Assembly: GCA_017431345.1 (NCBI GenBank)
Contig: JAFRLH010000078.1
Coordinates: 1-64,000 of the forward strand
Reading direction: 5' to 3'
Length of the DNA: 64,000 bases
DNA from: Lachnospiraceae bacterium
Lineage (GTDB): Bacteria > Bacillota > Clostridia > Lachnospirales > Lachnospiraceae
Shown: in pieces, positions 28,423 to 38,206 of the stretch
How the letters are laid out: the number at the start of each line of letters is the position of its first letter
How positions within the stretch are numbered: position 1 is the stretch's first letter
Made by a program: the position numbers and the translations under genes
The notes under the pieces: model-generated
Told to the model about the DNA's origin: nothing
What the model saw: the letters and a program-made list of their open reading frames with translations, nothing else
Database searches by the model: none

Positions 28423-31086
28423 ATGATGAAATTGAAAAAGGCGGCAGGAATGCTCCTTGCGGGGTGCCTTCTTGCAGGTTTGACAGCCGGAGCTCTGCAG
28501 CCGGTCGTTTTGGTGCGTGCTGATGAAGTACCCGCCGCACCGGATCTGACGGTGGAAGAAGCAGAGCAGGCCGTGAATGACGCGGAGGCCTATCTGAACG
28601 CGGTCCTGGAGGAATATGCGCAGACGCATCCGGAGGAAGCACAGAAGCTCCGGGAAGAGGCTCAGTCTGCCCTCGAGGAGGCCGAGAAAGCCAAAGCAGG
28701 CATCGGCGCCGCACAGAACAAAACAACAGAAAACGAAGTCAGAGTAAATGAAGCAGGCAGTACAGCGGAAAACAAGTCTGCTTCTCACGAAGAAATCCTG
28801 AGCGTCTTCAGCGACGGAACCGCCCGTTATTATCTGACCGGCAGCAGAGTCCTCAAGGAAGATCTGCAGAGCCGGACCGTTTCGCTCATCATGCCGCTTG
28901 CCGACAGTCGTTACACCGGTCTGTATGCAGATGCGGAAAAACTGATTCTGCTGCGGCCGGGCGCGGAGGATGTGTACCGGTTTGCCGCAGACCGGACTCC
29001 GGTATTTACAGAGACGCGCAGAGAAGGCGATGCGTCTTATTTTGCCCCTGCAGAGCAGACCCCTTCAGGGGACGGCACGCAGGAGGGATCGCCGGCGGAT
29101 CAGCTTACAGCACTTATGAATCTGCAGAAAGCGGACTCCCTGCTCCCTCTTCCGAACACACCGGTCAGACAGATAAATGATGCGTTCCTGATCCGCTCCG
29201 GAAATGTGCTGTACCGGCTCGGACAGGAAGTCGCGGAGGCAGAAAGTGCCGGCCCGGAGGTCCTGAGTGTCCTTTATGAGCCCGCGGAGGGCGAAAAACT
29301 CCTATCCGCCACCTCCTGGGGCGATCTTGCCTATGTGCTCCTGGAGCGGCCGGACGGCACGAGAGTAGTCCGCGCCGTCGCGGCGGACAGAAGCGTCCGG
29401 GACATTTACGGTTTTGAGCAAAATGCGGATTACACCCAGGTCCTGGTGACCGACGGTGTGATCAGCTTCTCTTCGGAAAACGATACAAAGGAAGCGCTCT
29501 TCAGACTGGGCGCGGGCGGTCTGTTCGGCAGCCTGAATATGGTCGCCGGCACGTCGCTGGATGAACTTCTCCCCTCTGTGAGAGAAGAGGCCGGAAAAGA
29601 AATGGCCGCCGCAGACCAGGGCTTTGAAAACGTGATTTCCGAGCTGCAGGGCATGCTGGAGCAGGAGACGGATGCGGACAAGGCGGCGCGGATTCAGGAA
29701 AGTATTGACATGCTCTCAGTGGAGAAAGAATGCCAGTACTCCTTCCCGGTCTGTGCGCTGACGGGCGGTGTTTTTTCCTCTGCTTATCAGATGGCGCGGC
29801 TCGGCCGGATTTACCTGATTGAAGACGGACTCCGGCTGATCGAAGTAAATCCGGATGCGCCGGAGGGCAGCAGAAGAATTGTTTATCCCATCGAGGCGGA
29901 TGCGTCGCTGATTACCATTTCGGACGACGGCGTCCTGTACCGGGAGAACGGACAGATTTTCCGGATGAGACGGACCGCACAGGGCTTTGAAAAGACCCTG
30001 TATATGACGACGGATGCGGAACTTGTCTTCGCAGGAGAAGACAGCCTTACACTCGGTGAGTGGAAGGAGACGGAAGACGGTGTGCCGGTCTATGTTCTTT
30101 CCCGTGCAGATCTGGCCGGAGGAACCATCGGCGAACTGTTCCGGTCTGCCGGAGATCTTCCCGCGCCGGAGGAAGTGTCGAGCTTCCCGCTTTATACAGA
30201 GTGCGGCGGCCGGATTTTCTACAGGAAGACAGTGAGCGGCCGGCAGTATCTGTTTGAGCGCAGCGAGCAGGCCCTGAAGGAAGAATATGTCATGGGCGGC
30301 GCGGTTTCGGACTCGGGCTGCGCGGATGCGGGAATCAGTGAAGTGATACGTTATTACGCGGCCTATGCCGGAAATGAAACCGGCAAAGATGCAGCAGGAA
30401 CGGAAGGCGCTGCGGGAAGTGCGGGCGAAGAGAAGCTGCCGGAGCTGGTGATCGGTTTACAGATTCCTGCTTTTTCCGGTGATTATGAAGGCGCGGCAGC
30501 AGCCGGGAAACTTTTCGAGAGCCGTCTTTCCGGATTCCTGACGACAGCCCTTACGGCGATGAATCTGGATCCGGCGGACAGTGCGCTGAAGGAGATCAGC
30601 TTCAATCAATACCGCAGTTTTCTGGACCGCGGTGTCGCCGGAGCCGCCGAGAGTATGGGAGAGCTTACCTGGGCGGATGAGCGCTATGTGAGTTTTGCCG
30701 TCTGTGACCGGCTCACACCGGCCGGATCGGCGCGCAGCGTCTATGCGAATGATTATTATGTCCTGGATATGGAGAGGGGCAAACGTCTTCTCTTAAAGGA
30801 TGTTGTCCGCACCGGCCATGATGAACTGAAAGCGCTCGTGGTATCCGGAATCAGCAGGCAGGCAGCTCTTGCACCGCAGAGCTTTTATGAAGATGCCGCT
30901 GACCGGGCGGGGGAGGTTTCCCCCGACAATTATCAGTTTTATCTCTCAAAAGGCGGCCTGTGTGTTGAGTTTGCCGCCGGAGAGCTTGCTCCGTATACGG
31001 AGGGTGTAAAGACAGTCCTGATTCCCTATGAACAGATTGCTCTGTGGATCGTTCCGGGAAAAGGCCTGAGTGAGGAGGATGAATAA
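28423..31086 (+). CDS. Large secreted protein of unknown function with DUF3298-like C-terminus
   Basis: An 887-residue protein with an N-terminal signal or lipoprotein-like segment (MKLKKAAGMLLAGCLLAG; the LLAGC could be a lipobox), a Glu/Ala-rich coiled region (about residues 40-100), a central mixed region with many short strand-like repeats, and a C-terminal part (YYVLDMERGKRLLLKDVV ... LIPYEQIALWIV) that resembles the end of DUF3298/RsiV-like domains. AAAGGAATCACC lies before the ATG. It is translationally close to the lysozyme gene and shares the secreted-protein theme of 17.7-23.2 kb. Confidence 0.7.
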   Translation: MMKLKKAAGMLLAGCLLAGLTAGALQPVVLVRADEVPAAPDLTVEEAEQAVNDAEAYLNAVLEEYAQTHPEEAQKLREEAQSALEEAEKAKAGIGAAQNKTTENEVRVNEAGSTAENKSASHEEILSVFSDGTARYYLTGSRVLKEDLQSRTVSLIMPLADSRYTGLYADAEKLILLRPGAEDVYRFAADRTPVFTETRREGDASYFAPAEQTPSGDGTQEGSPADQLTALMNLQKADSLLPLPNTPVRQINDAFLIRSGNVLYRLGQEVAEAESAGPEVLSVLYEPAEGEKLLSATSWGDLAYVLLERPDGTRVVRAVAADRSVRDIYGFEQNADYTQVLVTDGVISFSSENDTKEALFRLGAGGLFGSLNMVAGTSLDELLPSVREEAGKEMAAADQGFENVISELQGMLEQETDADKAARIQESIDMLSVEKECQYSFPVCALTGGVFSSAYQMARLGRIYLIEDGLRLIEVNPDAPEGSRRIVYPIEADASLITISDDGVLYRENGQIFRMRRTAQGFEKTLYMTTDAELVFAGEDSLTLGEWKETEDGVPVYVLSRADLAGGTIGELFRSAGDLPAPEEVSSFPLYTECGGRIFYRKTVSGRQYLFERSEQALKEEYVMGGAVSDSGCADAGISEVIRYYAAYAGNETGKDAAGTEGAAGSAGEEKLPELVIGLQIPAFSGDYEGAAAAGKLFESRLSGFLTTALTAMNLDPADSALKEISFNQYRSFLDRGVAGAAESMGELTWADERYVSFAVCDRLTPAGSARSVYANDYYVLDMERGKRLLLKDVVRTGHDELKALVVSGISRQAALAPQSFYEDAADRAGEVSPDNYQFYLSKGGLCVEFAAGELAPYTEGVKTVLIPYEQIALWIVPGKGLSEEDE

Positions 31087-31088
31087 AT

Positions 31089-32372
31089 TTGAACAGGAAA
31101 TTACGCAATCACATGATGAAACGTCTGATGGCCGCACTTCTTGCAGCGGCGCTGCTTCTTCTGACGGTGCCGGGTTTCGGAACCAGAGCGGAGGCAGCCC
31201 AGAAGGGTATTGACGTCAGCCAGTGGCAGGGCGCAATCAACTGGCAGGCCGTGAAAGCGGGCGGGGCAGATTTTGCCATGATCCGGATCGGCAACTGCAA
31301 GTATGGACTGGACACCCGGTTCGCGGAGAACATGATCGGCGCAAGTGCCGCGGGCCTGCGGGTCGGCTGCTATGTCTACACCTATGCGACGAATGTACAG
31401 GAAGCGATTGCCGACGCGACACTGGCGGTACAGGCGATGGCACCTTTCCAGGTTTCCTTCCCGGTCGCCATTGATATGGAGGACTCCGTTCATAAAACGC
31501 TGAACCCGCTGCAGCAGGCGGAAATCGTCAATGCTTTCTGCTCAGTCATTTATCAGGCCGGATATTCGCCCATGGTTTACGCCAGCCGGAACTGGTTCCT
31601 GGAGCGGATGGGCCCGGTGCCGTGGGACCACTGGGTCGCGATGTACAACACACACTGCGATTATCCCGGCTTCACAATGTGGCAGTCTTCCTGCAGCGGA
31701 ACAATTCCGGGCGTTGCGGGCAAAGTGGACATCAACTATCTGTTTAAGGACTACGCTTCGCTGATTCCCGCGAACGGGTTTTCCAATCAGGCGGGCATGA
31801 CCTTTTATTTCGTCAACTACCGCAAGCAGTTCGGCCTTCAGAATATCGGCGGTCTGCAGTTCCTGTTCCAGCCAAACGGCGATATGGTCCGGAACGTGAC
31901 CACCACGGATGAGGCGGGCAATATCACAAGGTACTGCAAGGATGGTCACATTGTCGTGATAACCGCGCAGATGCAGCAGGCGGCGGCAAATGCCGCAGCG
32001 CAGCTGAATGCGGCGCAGGTCGCCCAGGCAGCGGCGGAAGCGGCGGCAGCACAGGCAGGGCTTCAGACCGGCGCGGCACAGACGCTGACGCAGCAGATCG
32101 CAGGGGCTGCGGCGGAGATGGCAGCAGCCGCACAGACACTGACGGCGCAGTTTAATGCCGCACCGACTCAGGAACTGCTCGCTCAGCTTACGCTGACACA
32201 GCAGCAGTGCGAAGTGCTGAATGCACAGCTTGTTCAGGCTCAGCAGGCTGAAGTGGCAGCCGTACAGAATCAGGCCGCGCTGGAGCAGGCCATGCTGCAG
32301 GCTCAGACCCAGACCGCTCTGGCGGAGCAGGTCAATGCGGCGGCACAGGCGGCCATTGTGATCCCTGACTGA
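31089..32372 (+). CDS. Secreted GH25 (lysozyme-type) glycoside hydrolase with Ala/Gln-rich tail
   Basis: Cleaves the peptidoglycan glycan backbone. The 427-residue protein has a signal peptide (residues 1-36), then a GH25 domain: KGIDVSQWQGAINW, RIGNCKYG, the catalytic acidic motif FPVAIDMED, and WQSSCSG. Residues about 300-427 are an Ala/Gln-rich coiled-coil tail, perhaps a wall spacer. The first codon is TTG at 31089 with GGAGGA eight bases upstream in the end of the preceding gene; the ATG at 31113 lacks a ribosome site. Probably in one operon with the upstream secreted protein. Confidence 0.88.
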   Translation: MNRKLRNHMMKRLMAALLAAALLLLTVPGFGTRAEAAQKGIDVSQWQGAINWQAVKAGGADFAMIRIGNCKYGLDTRFAENMIGASAAGLRVGCYVYTYATNVQEAIADATLAVQAMAPFQVSFPVAIDMEDSVHKTLNPLQQAEIVNAFCSVIYQAGYSPMVYASRNWFLERMGPVPWDHWVAMYNTHCDYPGFTMWQSSCSGTIPGVAGKVDINYLFKDYASLIPANGFSNQAGMTFYFVNYRKQFGLQNIGGLQFLFQPNGDMVRNVTTTDEAGNITRYCKDGHIVVITAQMQQAAANAAAQLNAAQVAQAAAEAAAAQAGLQTGAAQTLTQQIAGAAAEMAAAAQTLTAQFNAAPTQELLAQLTLTQQQCEVLNAQLVQAQQAEVAAVQNQAALEQAMLQAQTQTALAEQVNAAAQAAIVIPD

Positions 32373-32384
32373 CGCGTTCTTTCA

Positions 32385-32413
32385 TTGCAGAGCGCATCTT
32401 AGCCTGCTATAAT
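32385..32413 (+). promoter_or_regulatory. Strong-looking promoter upstream of comM
   Basis: TTGCAG and TATAAT are separated by 17 bases. Transcription would begin near 32420, directly in front of the hairpin at 32424-32451, so the transcript would carry a hairpin at its 5' end. Confidence 0.7.
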
Positions 32414-32423
32414 AATCCAATCC

Positions 32424-32451
32424 GGGATGCCGATCATCTGACCGGCATCCC
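32424..32451 (+). terminator. Rho-independent-type hairpin after the lysozyme gene
   Basis: GGGATGCCG and CGGCATCCC form a 9-base-pair stem followed by a pyrimidine-rich TTCTTCTTC run. It can end the upstream operon. A second, weaker hairpin (32497-32510, CCTGC/GCAGG, then five T) lies just before the comM ribosome site and could attenuate. Confidence 0.65.
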
Positions 32452-32547
32452 TTCTTCTTCTCATTTTCCCTTCAAACTGATATGGACTGATCGTTTCCTG
32501 CTGCGGCAGGCTTTTTGTGCTGCGCGGACGCAGAAAGGAAATTATTC

Positions 32548-33708
32548 ATGTTCAGTACGATTTTATCCGGTGCCGTACACGGCATCGACAGCTATGTAAT
32601 GCAGGTAGAGGTTGATCTTGCGGACGGACTGCCGGCCTTCAGCATGGTCGGGTTTTTATCCGGCGAGGTGAAGGAGGCGCAGGAGCGGGTCCGCGTCGCC
32701 ATGCGGAATGCCGGCTTCCGGATCCCGCCGGCCCGGGTGACCGTCAGCTTCAGCCCGGCGGATATTCCAAAGCGCGGCATTGTGACAGATCTTCCGATCG
32801 CCGTGGGACTGATGATCTGTATGCGTTTCCTGCCGCCGCAAAGCGCAGAGGACATACTGTTTCTGGGGGAGCTGGGCCTCGACGGCGGGGTCAGACCGGT
32901 CCGCGGAGTATTGCCGATTGCGGAGGAGGCAGCCAGGCGCGGCATCGGAACCTGCATTCTGCCGGAGGCAAATGCGGCGGAGGGTGCCGTGGTGCCCGGC
33001 ATCCGGATCATCGGCGTCAGAAATCTGCGGCAGGTCTATGAATATCTGATCCGGGATGAGAGCGGGCGGGAGAAGCTCATCCGGCCGGCTTCCGCGGATC
33101 CGGAGGCGCTGCTCAGACAGGCAGGAAGGTCGGCCTGCCGGGACCTGGAGGATATATACGGACAGGAGAGCTGCAAACGGGCAATGGAGATTGCTGCCGC
33201 CGGCTTTCACAACCTTCTGATGGTGGGACCGCCCGGAACCGGCAAATCCCTTCTTGCCTCCTGCATTCCGGGACTTCTGCCGCCGCTGACTCTTGAGGAG
33301 AGCCTGGAAATCACCCGGATTTACAGCATCAGCGGACAGCTTCCGGAGCAGAAGAGTCTGATCACAGAGCGGCCTTTTCTTGCGCCGCACCATGGTATTA
33401 CAACTGCGGCTCTTGTGGGCGGCGGCATCGTTCCTACGCCCGGTATGGTCTCTTTAGCACATCGCGGCGTCCTGTTTCTGGATGAGCTGCCGGAATTCCG
33501 AAGAGAGACAATTGATGCCCTGCGACAGCCCATGGAAGAACATATCGTGAATATCGGCAGACTGGGGACTTCCTGCCGCTATCCGGCTCATTTTCAGCTG
33601 GTGGCGGCGATGAATCCCTGCCCATGCGGATACTTTCCGGACAGGAGGCGCTGCAAATGCACTGCCCCCATGATCCGGCGCTATCAGAGCATGATTTTTA
33701 GCAGTTAA
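32548..33708 (+). pseudogene. comM: comM/yifB Mg-chelatase-like ATPase, 3' end removed by insertion
   Basis: ComM/YifB is a hexameric AAA+ helicase linked to recombination and natural transformation, normally about 500 residues. Here 386 codons remain: the N-terminal ChlI-like domain, Walker A GPPGTGKSLLAS and Walker B GVLFLDELPEF are intact, and the cysteine-rich PCPCGYFPDRRRCKC segment is present. The native frame ends near RRYQSMI at about 33690. The family normally continues with ISGPLLDRID, and the last residues before the stop come from the inserted DNA. AGAAAGGAA precedes the ATG at 32548. The missing 3' part is not in the window. Confidence 0.9.
33687..33693 (+). other. Likely insertion junction
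   Basis: Homology to ComM stops here and the element begins. A transposon end starting TGATTTTTAGC at 33692 with a 5-base target duplication GAGCA (33687-33691) would fit Tn7-type insertion. The other junction is outside the window, so the duplication is not confirmed. Confidence 0.4.
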
Positions 33709-33899
33709 TTATGTCAGTTCTCTTAATCATGTCAGAACTGGGCTTTTAATCATGTCAGAACTAAGGTTTTAATCATGTCAGATCTCGGAGGTTAATCATG
33801 TCAGAACTGAGGCATTAATCATGTCAGATCTCGAAGGTTAATCATGTCAGAAGTGACGTTTTAATCATGTCACTTCTCAAGTTTAATTATGTCACTTCT
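33705..33899 (+). repeat. Nine tandem direct repeats, probable transposase-binding end
   Basis: Nine near-identical copies of TTAATCATGTCAGAACT start at 33705, 33723, 33746, 33769, 33792, 33815, 33838, 33861 and 33883. Start-to-start spacings are 18, 23, 23, 23, 23, 23, 23 and 22. Copies 1 and 9 have TTAATTATGTCA; the last three bases vary (TCT/ACT/AGT) and copies 8-9 have CTTCT. Tn7 right ends carry overlapping 22-base TnsB sites, so this looks like an expanded version. Two turns of DNA per repeat put all sites on one face. Confidence 0.85.
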
Positions 33900-33924
33900 C
33901 AAGATTAAGGGCGGTGGAGGAGGA

Positions 33925-34230
33925 ATGTTTACTGTACAAGACTTATCTGAAATAGACACAACATATTTTGAGATTATCAGGGCTACCGGAATAGCTGCGG
34001 AAGTTCGATCCAGGAATACGGGTCATTATTGGCGAATCAGATCGGAATTCGATTATACAGGTAAGAAATATATTTGTATTGTGGAGCATCGCCATAAAAC
34101 GATTTATCCTTATCATTATCAATGTAGGGCCATTAGCCTTCGGTCTGCTGTCAATATAATAAAAAGACATGATCGATTTCAGATGGCGGGTAGAGATACT
34201 AATGTGAATTGGGGAAGATATGTGAACTGA
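33925..34230 (+). CDS. Small protein of unknown function
   Basis: A 101-residue protein beginning 26 bases after the last end repeat, with GGAGGAGGA just before the ATG. It has no recognised family. It contains alternating strand-like stretches (YWRIRSEFDYTGKKYICIVEHR) and a basic C-terminal half, so DNA binding is conceivable. Its place at the transposon tip suggests an element-specific role, but nothing proves it. Confidence 0.5.
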   Translation: MFTVQDLSEIDTTYFEIIRATGIAAEVRSRNTGHYWRIRSEFDYTGKKYICIVEHRHKTIYPYHYQCRAISLRSAVNIIKRHDRFQMAGRDTNVNWGRYVN

Positions 34231-34467
34231 ACAAATGAATATTGCGTTTGCAACAAAGGATAAGGTAGGAATGATCAAGTAGGCAATCCTGGGCTTTGTG
34301 ACAGAAACAGGGGTAAATAATAGGACGCATATAGAACTATTCAAAGTGGCATTATTTCGCTAAAGATAATATAATAATTTAGATATTTGCATGTGTTATT
34401 AGCATACGAATTTATATCGATGCACGTCATACACACAAGTGTTGAACTCGATTATTTAAACAGGGAT

Positions 34468-35157
34468 ATGAATACTATCAAGAGCCGGCTTCTCAACCTT
34501 CTTATGGATCTTTATCATCACACTGATAAAGACCATCCCATAACTACAGAAGAGATCATAGCAAAATATTCTTCAGATCAGATGCCACTTAACAGAAAGA
34601 CTGTTTATGCTGATATAAAGGCACTACAGGCTGAAGGATATGACATACAGACTTCCAAGTTAGGAAAGTCCAATGCTTATTACATGGCCTCCAGAGAGTT
34701 TTCACTGGAAGAACTGAAACTTTTGGTGGATGCAGTATGTGCTGCTCCTTTCATAAGTCATAAACAGACAAAGCAGCTTATACAGAAGCTCCAGAACATG
34801 ACATGCGATAACAAAGCATCAGAACTTGACAGATATCTGTACATATCTGGAGACAAGTCCGCAAATAATATCATTAGAAACATAAATAATATTATTTTTC
34901 AGGCAATTCAAGATAAGCGGCAATTATCATTTGTTTATAAGAGCAATGATGGAAAAGAAAAACAGATTATAAGTCCATATGCAGTAGTATTGGATGGCAG
35001 CCAGTATTATGTTGTAGGTAAGACGGAGAAGACGCAAAAAGAAGAACATTTTCAAGTAAATCAAATGACCTACCTACAGGTATTAGATCAAAAGCGGCAA
35101 AAGGAATCAGAAGGGTTTGCACTTAGAAAATATATTCAGCGTCACTTTCCTGATTAA
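34468..35157 (+). CDS. HTH/WYL-domain transcriptional regulator
   Basis: A 229-residue protein: an N-terminal winged HTH (MNTIKSRLLNLLMDLYHHT ... NRKTVYADIKALQAEGYDI) followed by a WYL domain (QAIQDKRQLSFVYKSNDG, ISPYAVVLDGSQYYVVG). WYL proteins regulate defence systems and mobile elements through ligand binding. The ATG at 34468 is preferred over 34387 as it begins the HTH. It lies directly upstream of the restriction-modification genes and is the best candidate to control them (inference). Confidence 0.85.
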   Translation: MNTIKSRLLNLLMDLYHHTDKDHPITTEEIIAKYSSDQMPLNRKTVYADIKALQAEGYDIQTSKLGKSNAYYMASREFSLEELKLLVDAVCAAPFISHKQTKQLIQKLQNMTCDNKASELDRYLYISGDKSANNIIRNINNIIFQAIQDKRQLSFVYKSNDGKEKQIISPYAVVLDGSQYYVVGKTEKTQKEEHFQVNQMTYLQVLDQKRQKESEGFALRKYIQRHFPD

Positions 35158-35341
35158 GAAGGTGATTTTAGCCACAGAGATATATTACTTGAAATTATTT
35201 ATTTCACACATATTTTAAATAAGCTTATAGAACATGGACAGAATTATAAAGAAGCGCAAGTAACACATACTTGGCTAGATGCATAATTATCACTGATCAC
35301 CAAACAGAGAAAAGTTACTAAATGCATCATAAGGAGAAAAA

Positions 35342-36043
35342 ATGAGCAGAGGAATCATTTATATAATGTCAACGGCTGTTCCGGGATTGATTAAGATTGG
35401 TAAAACCGGAAGTAATAACTTCGAACAACGCATGTATAACCTCGAACATGATGGTTATCGCAATGTCACGGCATTGAAACGAGCGTTTGCTATCGAAGTA
35501 GACGATTATGATGTTAAAGAATCGCTGCTCCACACTATTTTCGAGAAGAGTCAAGTGTCTGATACAGAGTTGTTCGCACTCGATATTAATGTCGCAATTC
35601 AGCTTCTTTCATCGTTCGAAGGTACTGTAATCTACCCCAAAACAGAAACAAAAGAAGAGATTTTCACGGGAGCCACCGAAAATACACACGGAAAACTGAT
35701 TCCAAATGGCACATACACATTCAAAAGGAGAAAAAAGTCCGACAAGAATAAATTGGTCCACGCAACTGCAATAATCAACAATGGCAGGTGGACTCTTCTT
35801 AAAGGAAGTGTATTGGGTATGGCAGAAGATATGGGTGTATCGCAAAAAGCAAAAAAAGTCAGAGCCTCCATTCCAATAGATTCAAACGGCAAGCTCTTGG
35901 AAGACTTTGAACTTGGCGAATGTTCTCCAAGCCATGCTGGAACGGTAGTAATGAACCAGTCTAATAACGGATGGGCAGACTGGCATAATGGAAAAGGACA
36001 GCCTGTTGACATATATCGTTCTCATGCTGAGGAAACAAACTAA
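35342..36043 (+). CDS. GIY-YIG (T5orf172) nuclease-like protein with DUF4357 tail
   Basis: A 233-residue protein. Residues 1-95 form a T5orf172/GIY-YIG-like domain: GIIYIMSTAVPGLIKIGKTG with the YI and IGKTG elements, then an SVQRM-like conserved region. Residues about 120-225 match DUF4357, common beside GIY-YIG domains in restriction systems. ATAAGGAGAAAA precedes the ATG. It overlaps the next gene by one base and is the first gene of a restriction-modification operon, probably a nuclease or accessory subunit. Confidence 0.75.
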   Translation: MSRGIIYIMSTAVPGLIKIGKTGSNNFEQRMYNLEHDGYRNVTALKRAFAIEVDDYDVKESLLHTIFEKSQVSDTELFALDINVAIQLLSSFEGTVIYPKTETKEEIFTGATENTHGKLIPNGTYTFKRRKKSDKNKLVHATAIINNGRWTLLKGSVLGMAEDMGVSQKAKKVRASIPIDSNGKLLEDFELGECSPSHAGTVVMNQSNNGWADWHNGKGQPVDIYRSHAEETN

Positions 36044-36699
36044 TGAAAACACAGGTAAAATCAAAAGAACGTGTCACAGAACACGGCGAAGTTTTCACGA
36101 ATGAGCGGGAAGTCAATGCCATGCTCGATCTTGTAAAGCACGAGACAGAACGCATTGAAAGTCGTTTCCTGGAGCCTGCTTGCGGAGAAGGAGCTTTTCT
36201 TATGGAGATTCTTCGACGCAAACTCGAAGTAGTGAAGAATAATTACAAGAAGAATCCCTATGACTATGAGCGCTATTCTATCCTGGCACTGACAAGTATA
36301 TACGGCGTCGATATCATGGAAGACAATGCGACAATCTGCCGGAAAAACCTCTACGACATCTGGAATGTTGCTTATTCGCAGCATGCGAAAAATCAAGCAA
36401 ATGACCAGTGCCGAGAGGTAGCTAAGTTCATTCTGCGCAAGAACATTCTATGCGGAGATGCACTGACGATGTTACAGAATGATGGCACCCCGATTACATT
36501 TGCCGAGTGGAGCCTTGTGACCGGTGATAACATTAAACGTCGCGATTATCGGCTGAATGAATTGTTAGAAGGTCATGAAGAGCAAATGACCATTTTTATG
36601 ATTGGATGGGAATATGACGAAGAAATACAGGCCTTTATCCCAAGTCCTGTGCAGGAATATCCACCAACATCTTATTTGAGGTTAAATGATTATGAGTGA
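36043..36699 (+). CDS. N6-adenine methyltransferase-type subunit lacking NPPY motif
   Basis: A 218-residue protein with SAM motif I ([17 protein letters not shown]) and a motif X-like N-terminal [15 protein letters not shown]. The catalytic (N/D)PPY motif is not present. It overlaps the next methyltransferase by 14 bases, so the two could be halves of one enzyme or a regulator plus enzyme. The same short protein, followed by a full Eco57I-type methylase, is a recurring layout in restriction systems as far as I recall. Confidence 0.7.
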   Translation: MKTQVKSKERVTEHGEVFTNEREVNAMLDLVKHETERIESRFLEPACGEGAFLMEILRRKLEVVKNNYKKNPYDYERYSILALTSIYGVDIMEDNATICRKNLYDIWNVAYSQHAKNQANDQCREVAKFILRKNILCGDALTMLQNDGTPITFAEWSLVTGDNIKRRDYRLNELLEGHEEQMTIFMIGWEYDEEIQAFIPSPVQEYPPTSYLRLNDYE

Positions 36700-38206
36700 A
36701 TTATATTACGCAGCATATAACCCCGATGTGCTGTCATGTCTCGCAAACCTCTCAAATGACGAGGTTTTTACACCGCCAGAGGTGGCTAATGCCATGTTGG
36801 ATATGCTGCCACAAGAACTATTCTCCGATCCGAACACCACGTTCCTTGATCCCGGCACAAAATCCGGGGTGTTCCTTCGTGAGATTGTTAAGAGACTGCT
36901 TAAGGGGCTTGAAGATCAAATCCCAGACCTTCAGACCCGTCTTGATCATATCATGCATGAGCAAATATTTGGCATTGCCATTACGGAGATGACAAGTCTG
37001 TTGACTCGTCGTAGTATTTACTGTTCGAAGTACCCGAATAGCAAATATTCAGTTTCTTTGTTCGATGATGTTCAGGGTAATATCAGATTCAAAAACACAC
37101 AACATGTGTGGCGAAAAGGAAAATGTGTATGGTGTGGAGCGTCAGAGAAAGAATATTCCCGTGTAAGTGAACTAGAGACTCATGCATACGAGTTTATTCA
37201 TACAAAAAAACTGGAGGATATTTTTAAGATGAAGTTTGACGTGATAATTGGCAACCCGCCGTATCAATTGAGTGATGGAGGAAGTAAAGCAAGCGCAAAA
37301 CCAATTTATCAATTATTTATCGAGCAGGCAAAGAAACTAAATCCTCGGTACTTGACTATGATCATCCCATCGAGATGGTTCTCTGGCGGAAAGGGACTAG
37401 ACTCCTTTAGAATCTCTATGCTGAACGACAAGCATATTGTTAAAATAATTGATTACATTGATTCAAAGGAGTGTTTTCCGGGAGTGGATGTTGCCGGGGG
37501 AATATGTTACTTCTTATGGGATCGAGACCACCCAGGAGAGTGTGAAGTGACAACAATACATAATGGCACCGAAACTACTTCAATGCGAAAACTCAATGAG
37601 TTTGACACATTTATCCGCTATTCAGAAGCTCTAGATATAGTCCATAAAGTTCTTAGCCACAACGAAGAATTCCTTGATCAAGTTGTTTCGAGCAGAAAGC
37701 CTTTCGGCTTAGATACTGGCATTTTACCAACTGAAACAGGTGATCTCGTCCTTCGATACAACAAGGGAAGAGGAAAATATAGGTCAGAACTTGTTAAAGT
37801 TAATAAAGATAAAATTAGAAAATGGAAAACTATAATTTCATATGTCGGATATGAACATGCGGGGCAACCAGATAAAGACGGGAAAAGGAGAGTCCTTTCA
37901 ATAGTAGAAGTGCTCCCACCTAATTCTGTCTGTACAGAAACATACTTGCTCGGGGGCACTTTCGATACAGAGAAAGAAGCCAACAATATGGCAAAGTATC
38001 TGAGAACTAAATTCGCTCGATTTCTTATTGGGCAAAAAGTTGTAACTCAACACATTACAAAAGCTTGCTTTTCTTTTGTACCTGTACAGGACTTCACTAA
38101 GTCATGGACAGATGAAGAATTATATTCAATGTACAGGCTTACTTCAGAAGAAATAGCTTTCATTGATTCAATGATTAAGCCTATGGACACAAATGGAGAT
38201 GATTGA
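36686..38206 (+). CDS. Eco57I-like adenine-specific DNA methyltransferase
   Basis: A 506-residue methyltransferase: N-terminal [16 protein letters not shown] and [17 protein letters not shown] (SAM motif I), and the catalytic motif IV in [16 protein letters not shown] (about residues 180-195). The C-terminal half is a likely target-recognition region. It should modify adenine in the host so that the associated helicase/nuclease spares it. Overlaps with both neighbours (14 and 4 bases) imply one operon. Confidence 0.85.
   Translation: MIMSELYYAAYNPDVLSCLANLSNDEVFTPPEVANAMLDMLPQELFSDPNTTFLDPGTKSGVFLREIVKRLLKGLEDQIPDLQTRLDHIMHEQIFGIAITEMTSLLTRRSIYCSKYPNSKYSVSLFDDVQGNIRFKNTQHVWRKGKCVWCGASEKEYSRVSELETHAYEFIHTKKLEDIFKMKFDVIIGNPPYQLSDGGSKASAKPIYQLFIEQAKKLNPRYLTMIIPSRWFSGGKGLDSFRISMLNDKHIVKIIDYIDSKECFPGVDVAGGICYFLWDRDHPGECEVTTIHNGTETTSMRKLNEFDTFIRYSEALDIVHKVLSHNEEFLDQVVSSRKPFGLDTGILPTETGDLVLRYNKGRGKYRSELVKVNKDKIRKWKTIISYVGYEHAGQPDKDGKRRVLSIVEVLPPNSVCTETYLLGGTFDTEKEANNMAKYLRTKFARFLIGQKVVTQHITKACFSFVPVQDFTKSWTDEELYSMYRLTSEEIAFIDSMIKPMDTNGDD

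Noticed and set aside
33705-33899. Nine direct repeats as a CRISPR array
   Set aside because: Gaps between copies are only 5-6 bases, far too short for spacers, and there are no cas genes.
33705-33899. Direct repeats as plasmid iterons or the end of an IS21-type element
   Set aside because: No replication initiator or istA/istB-like gene is beside them, and they start exactly at the comM break; not fully excluded, as IS21-type ends also hold multiple repeats.
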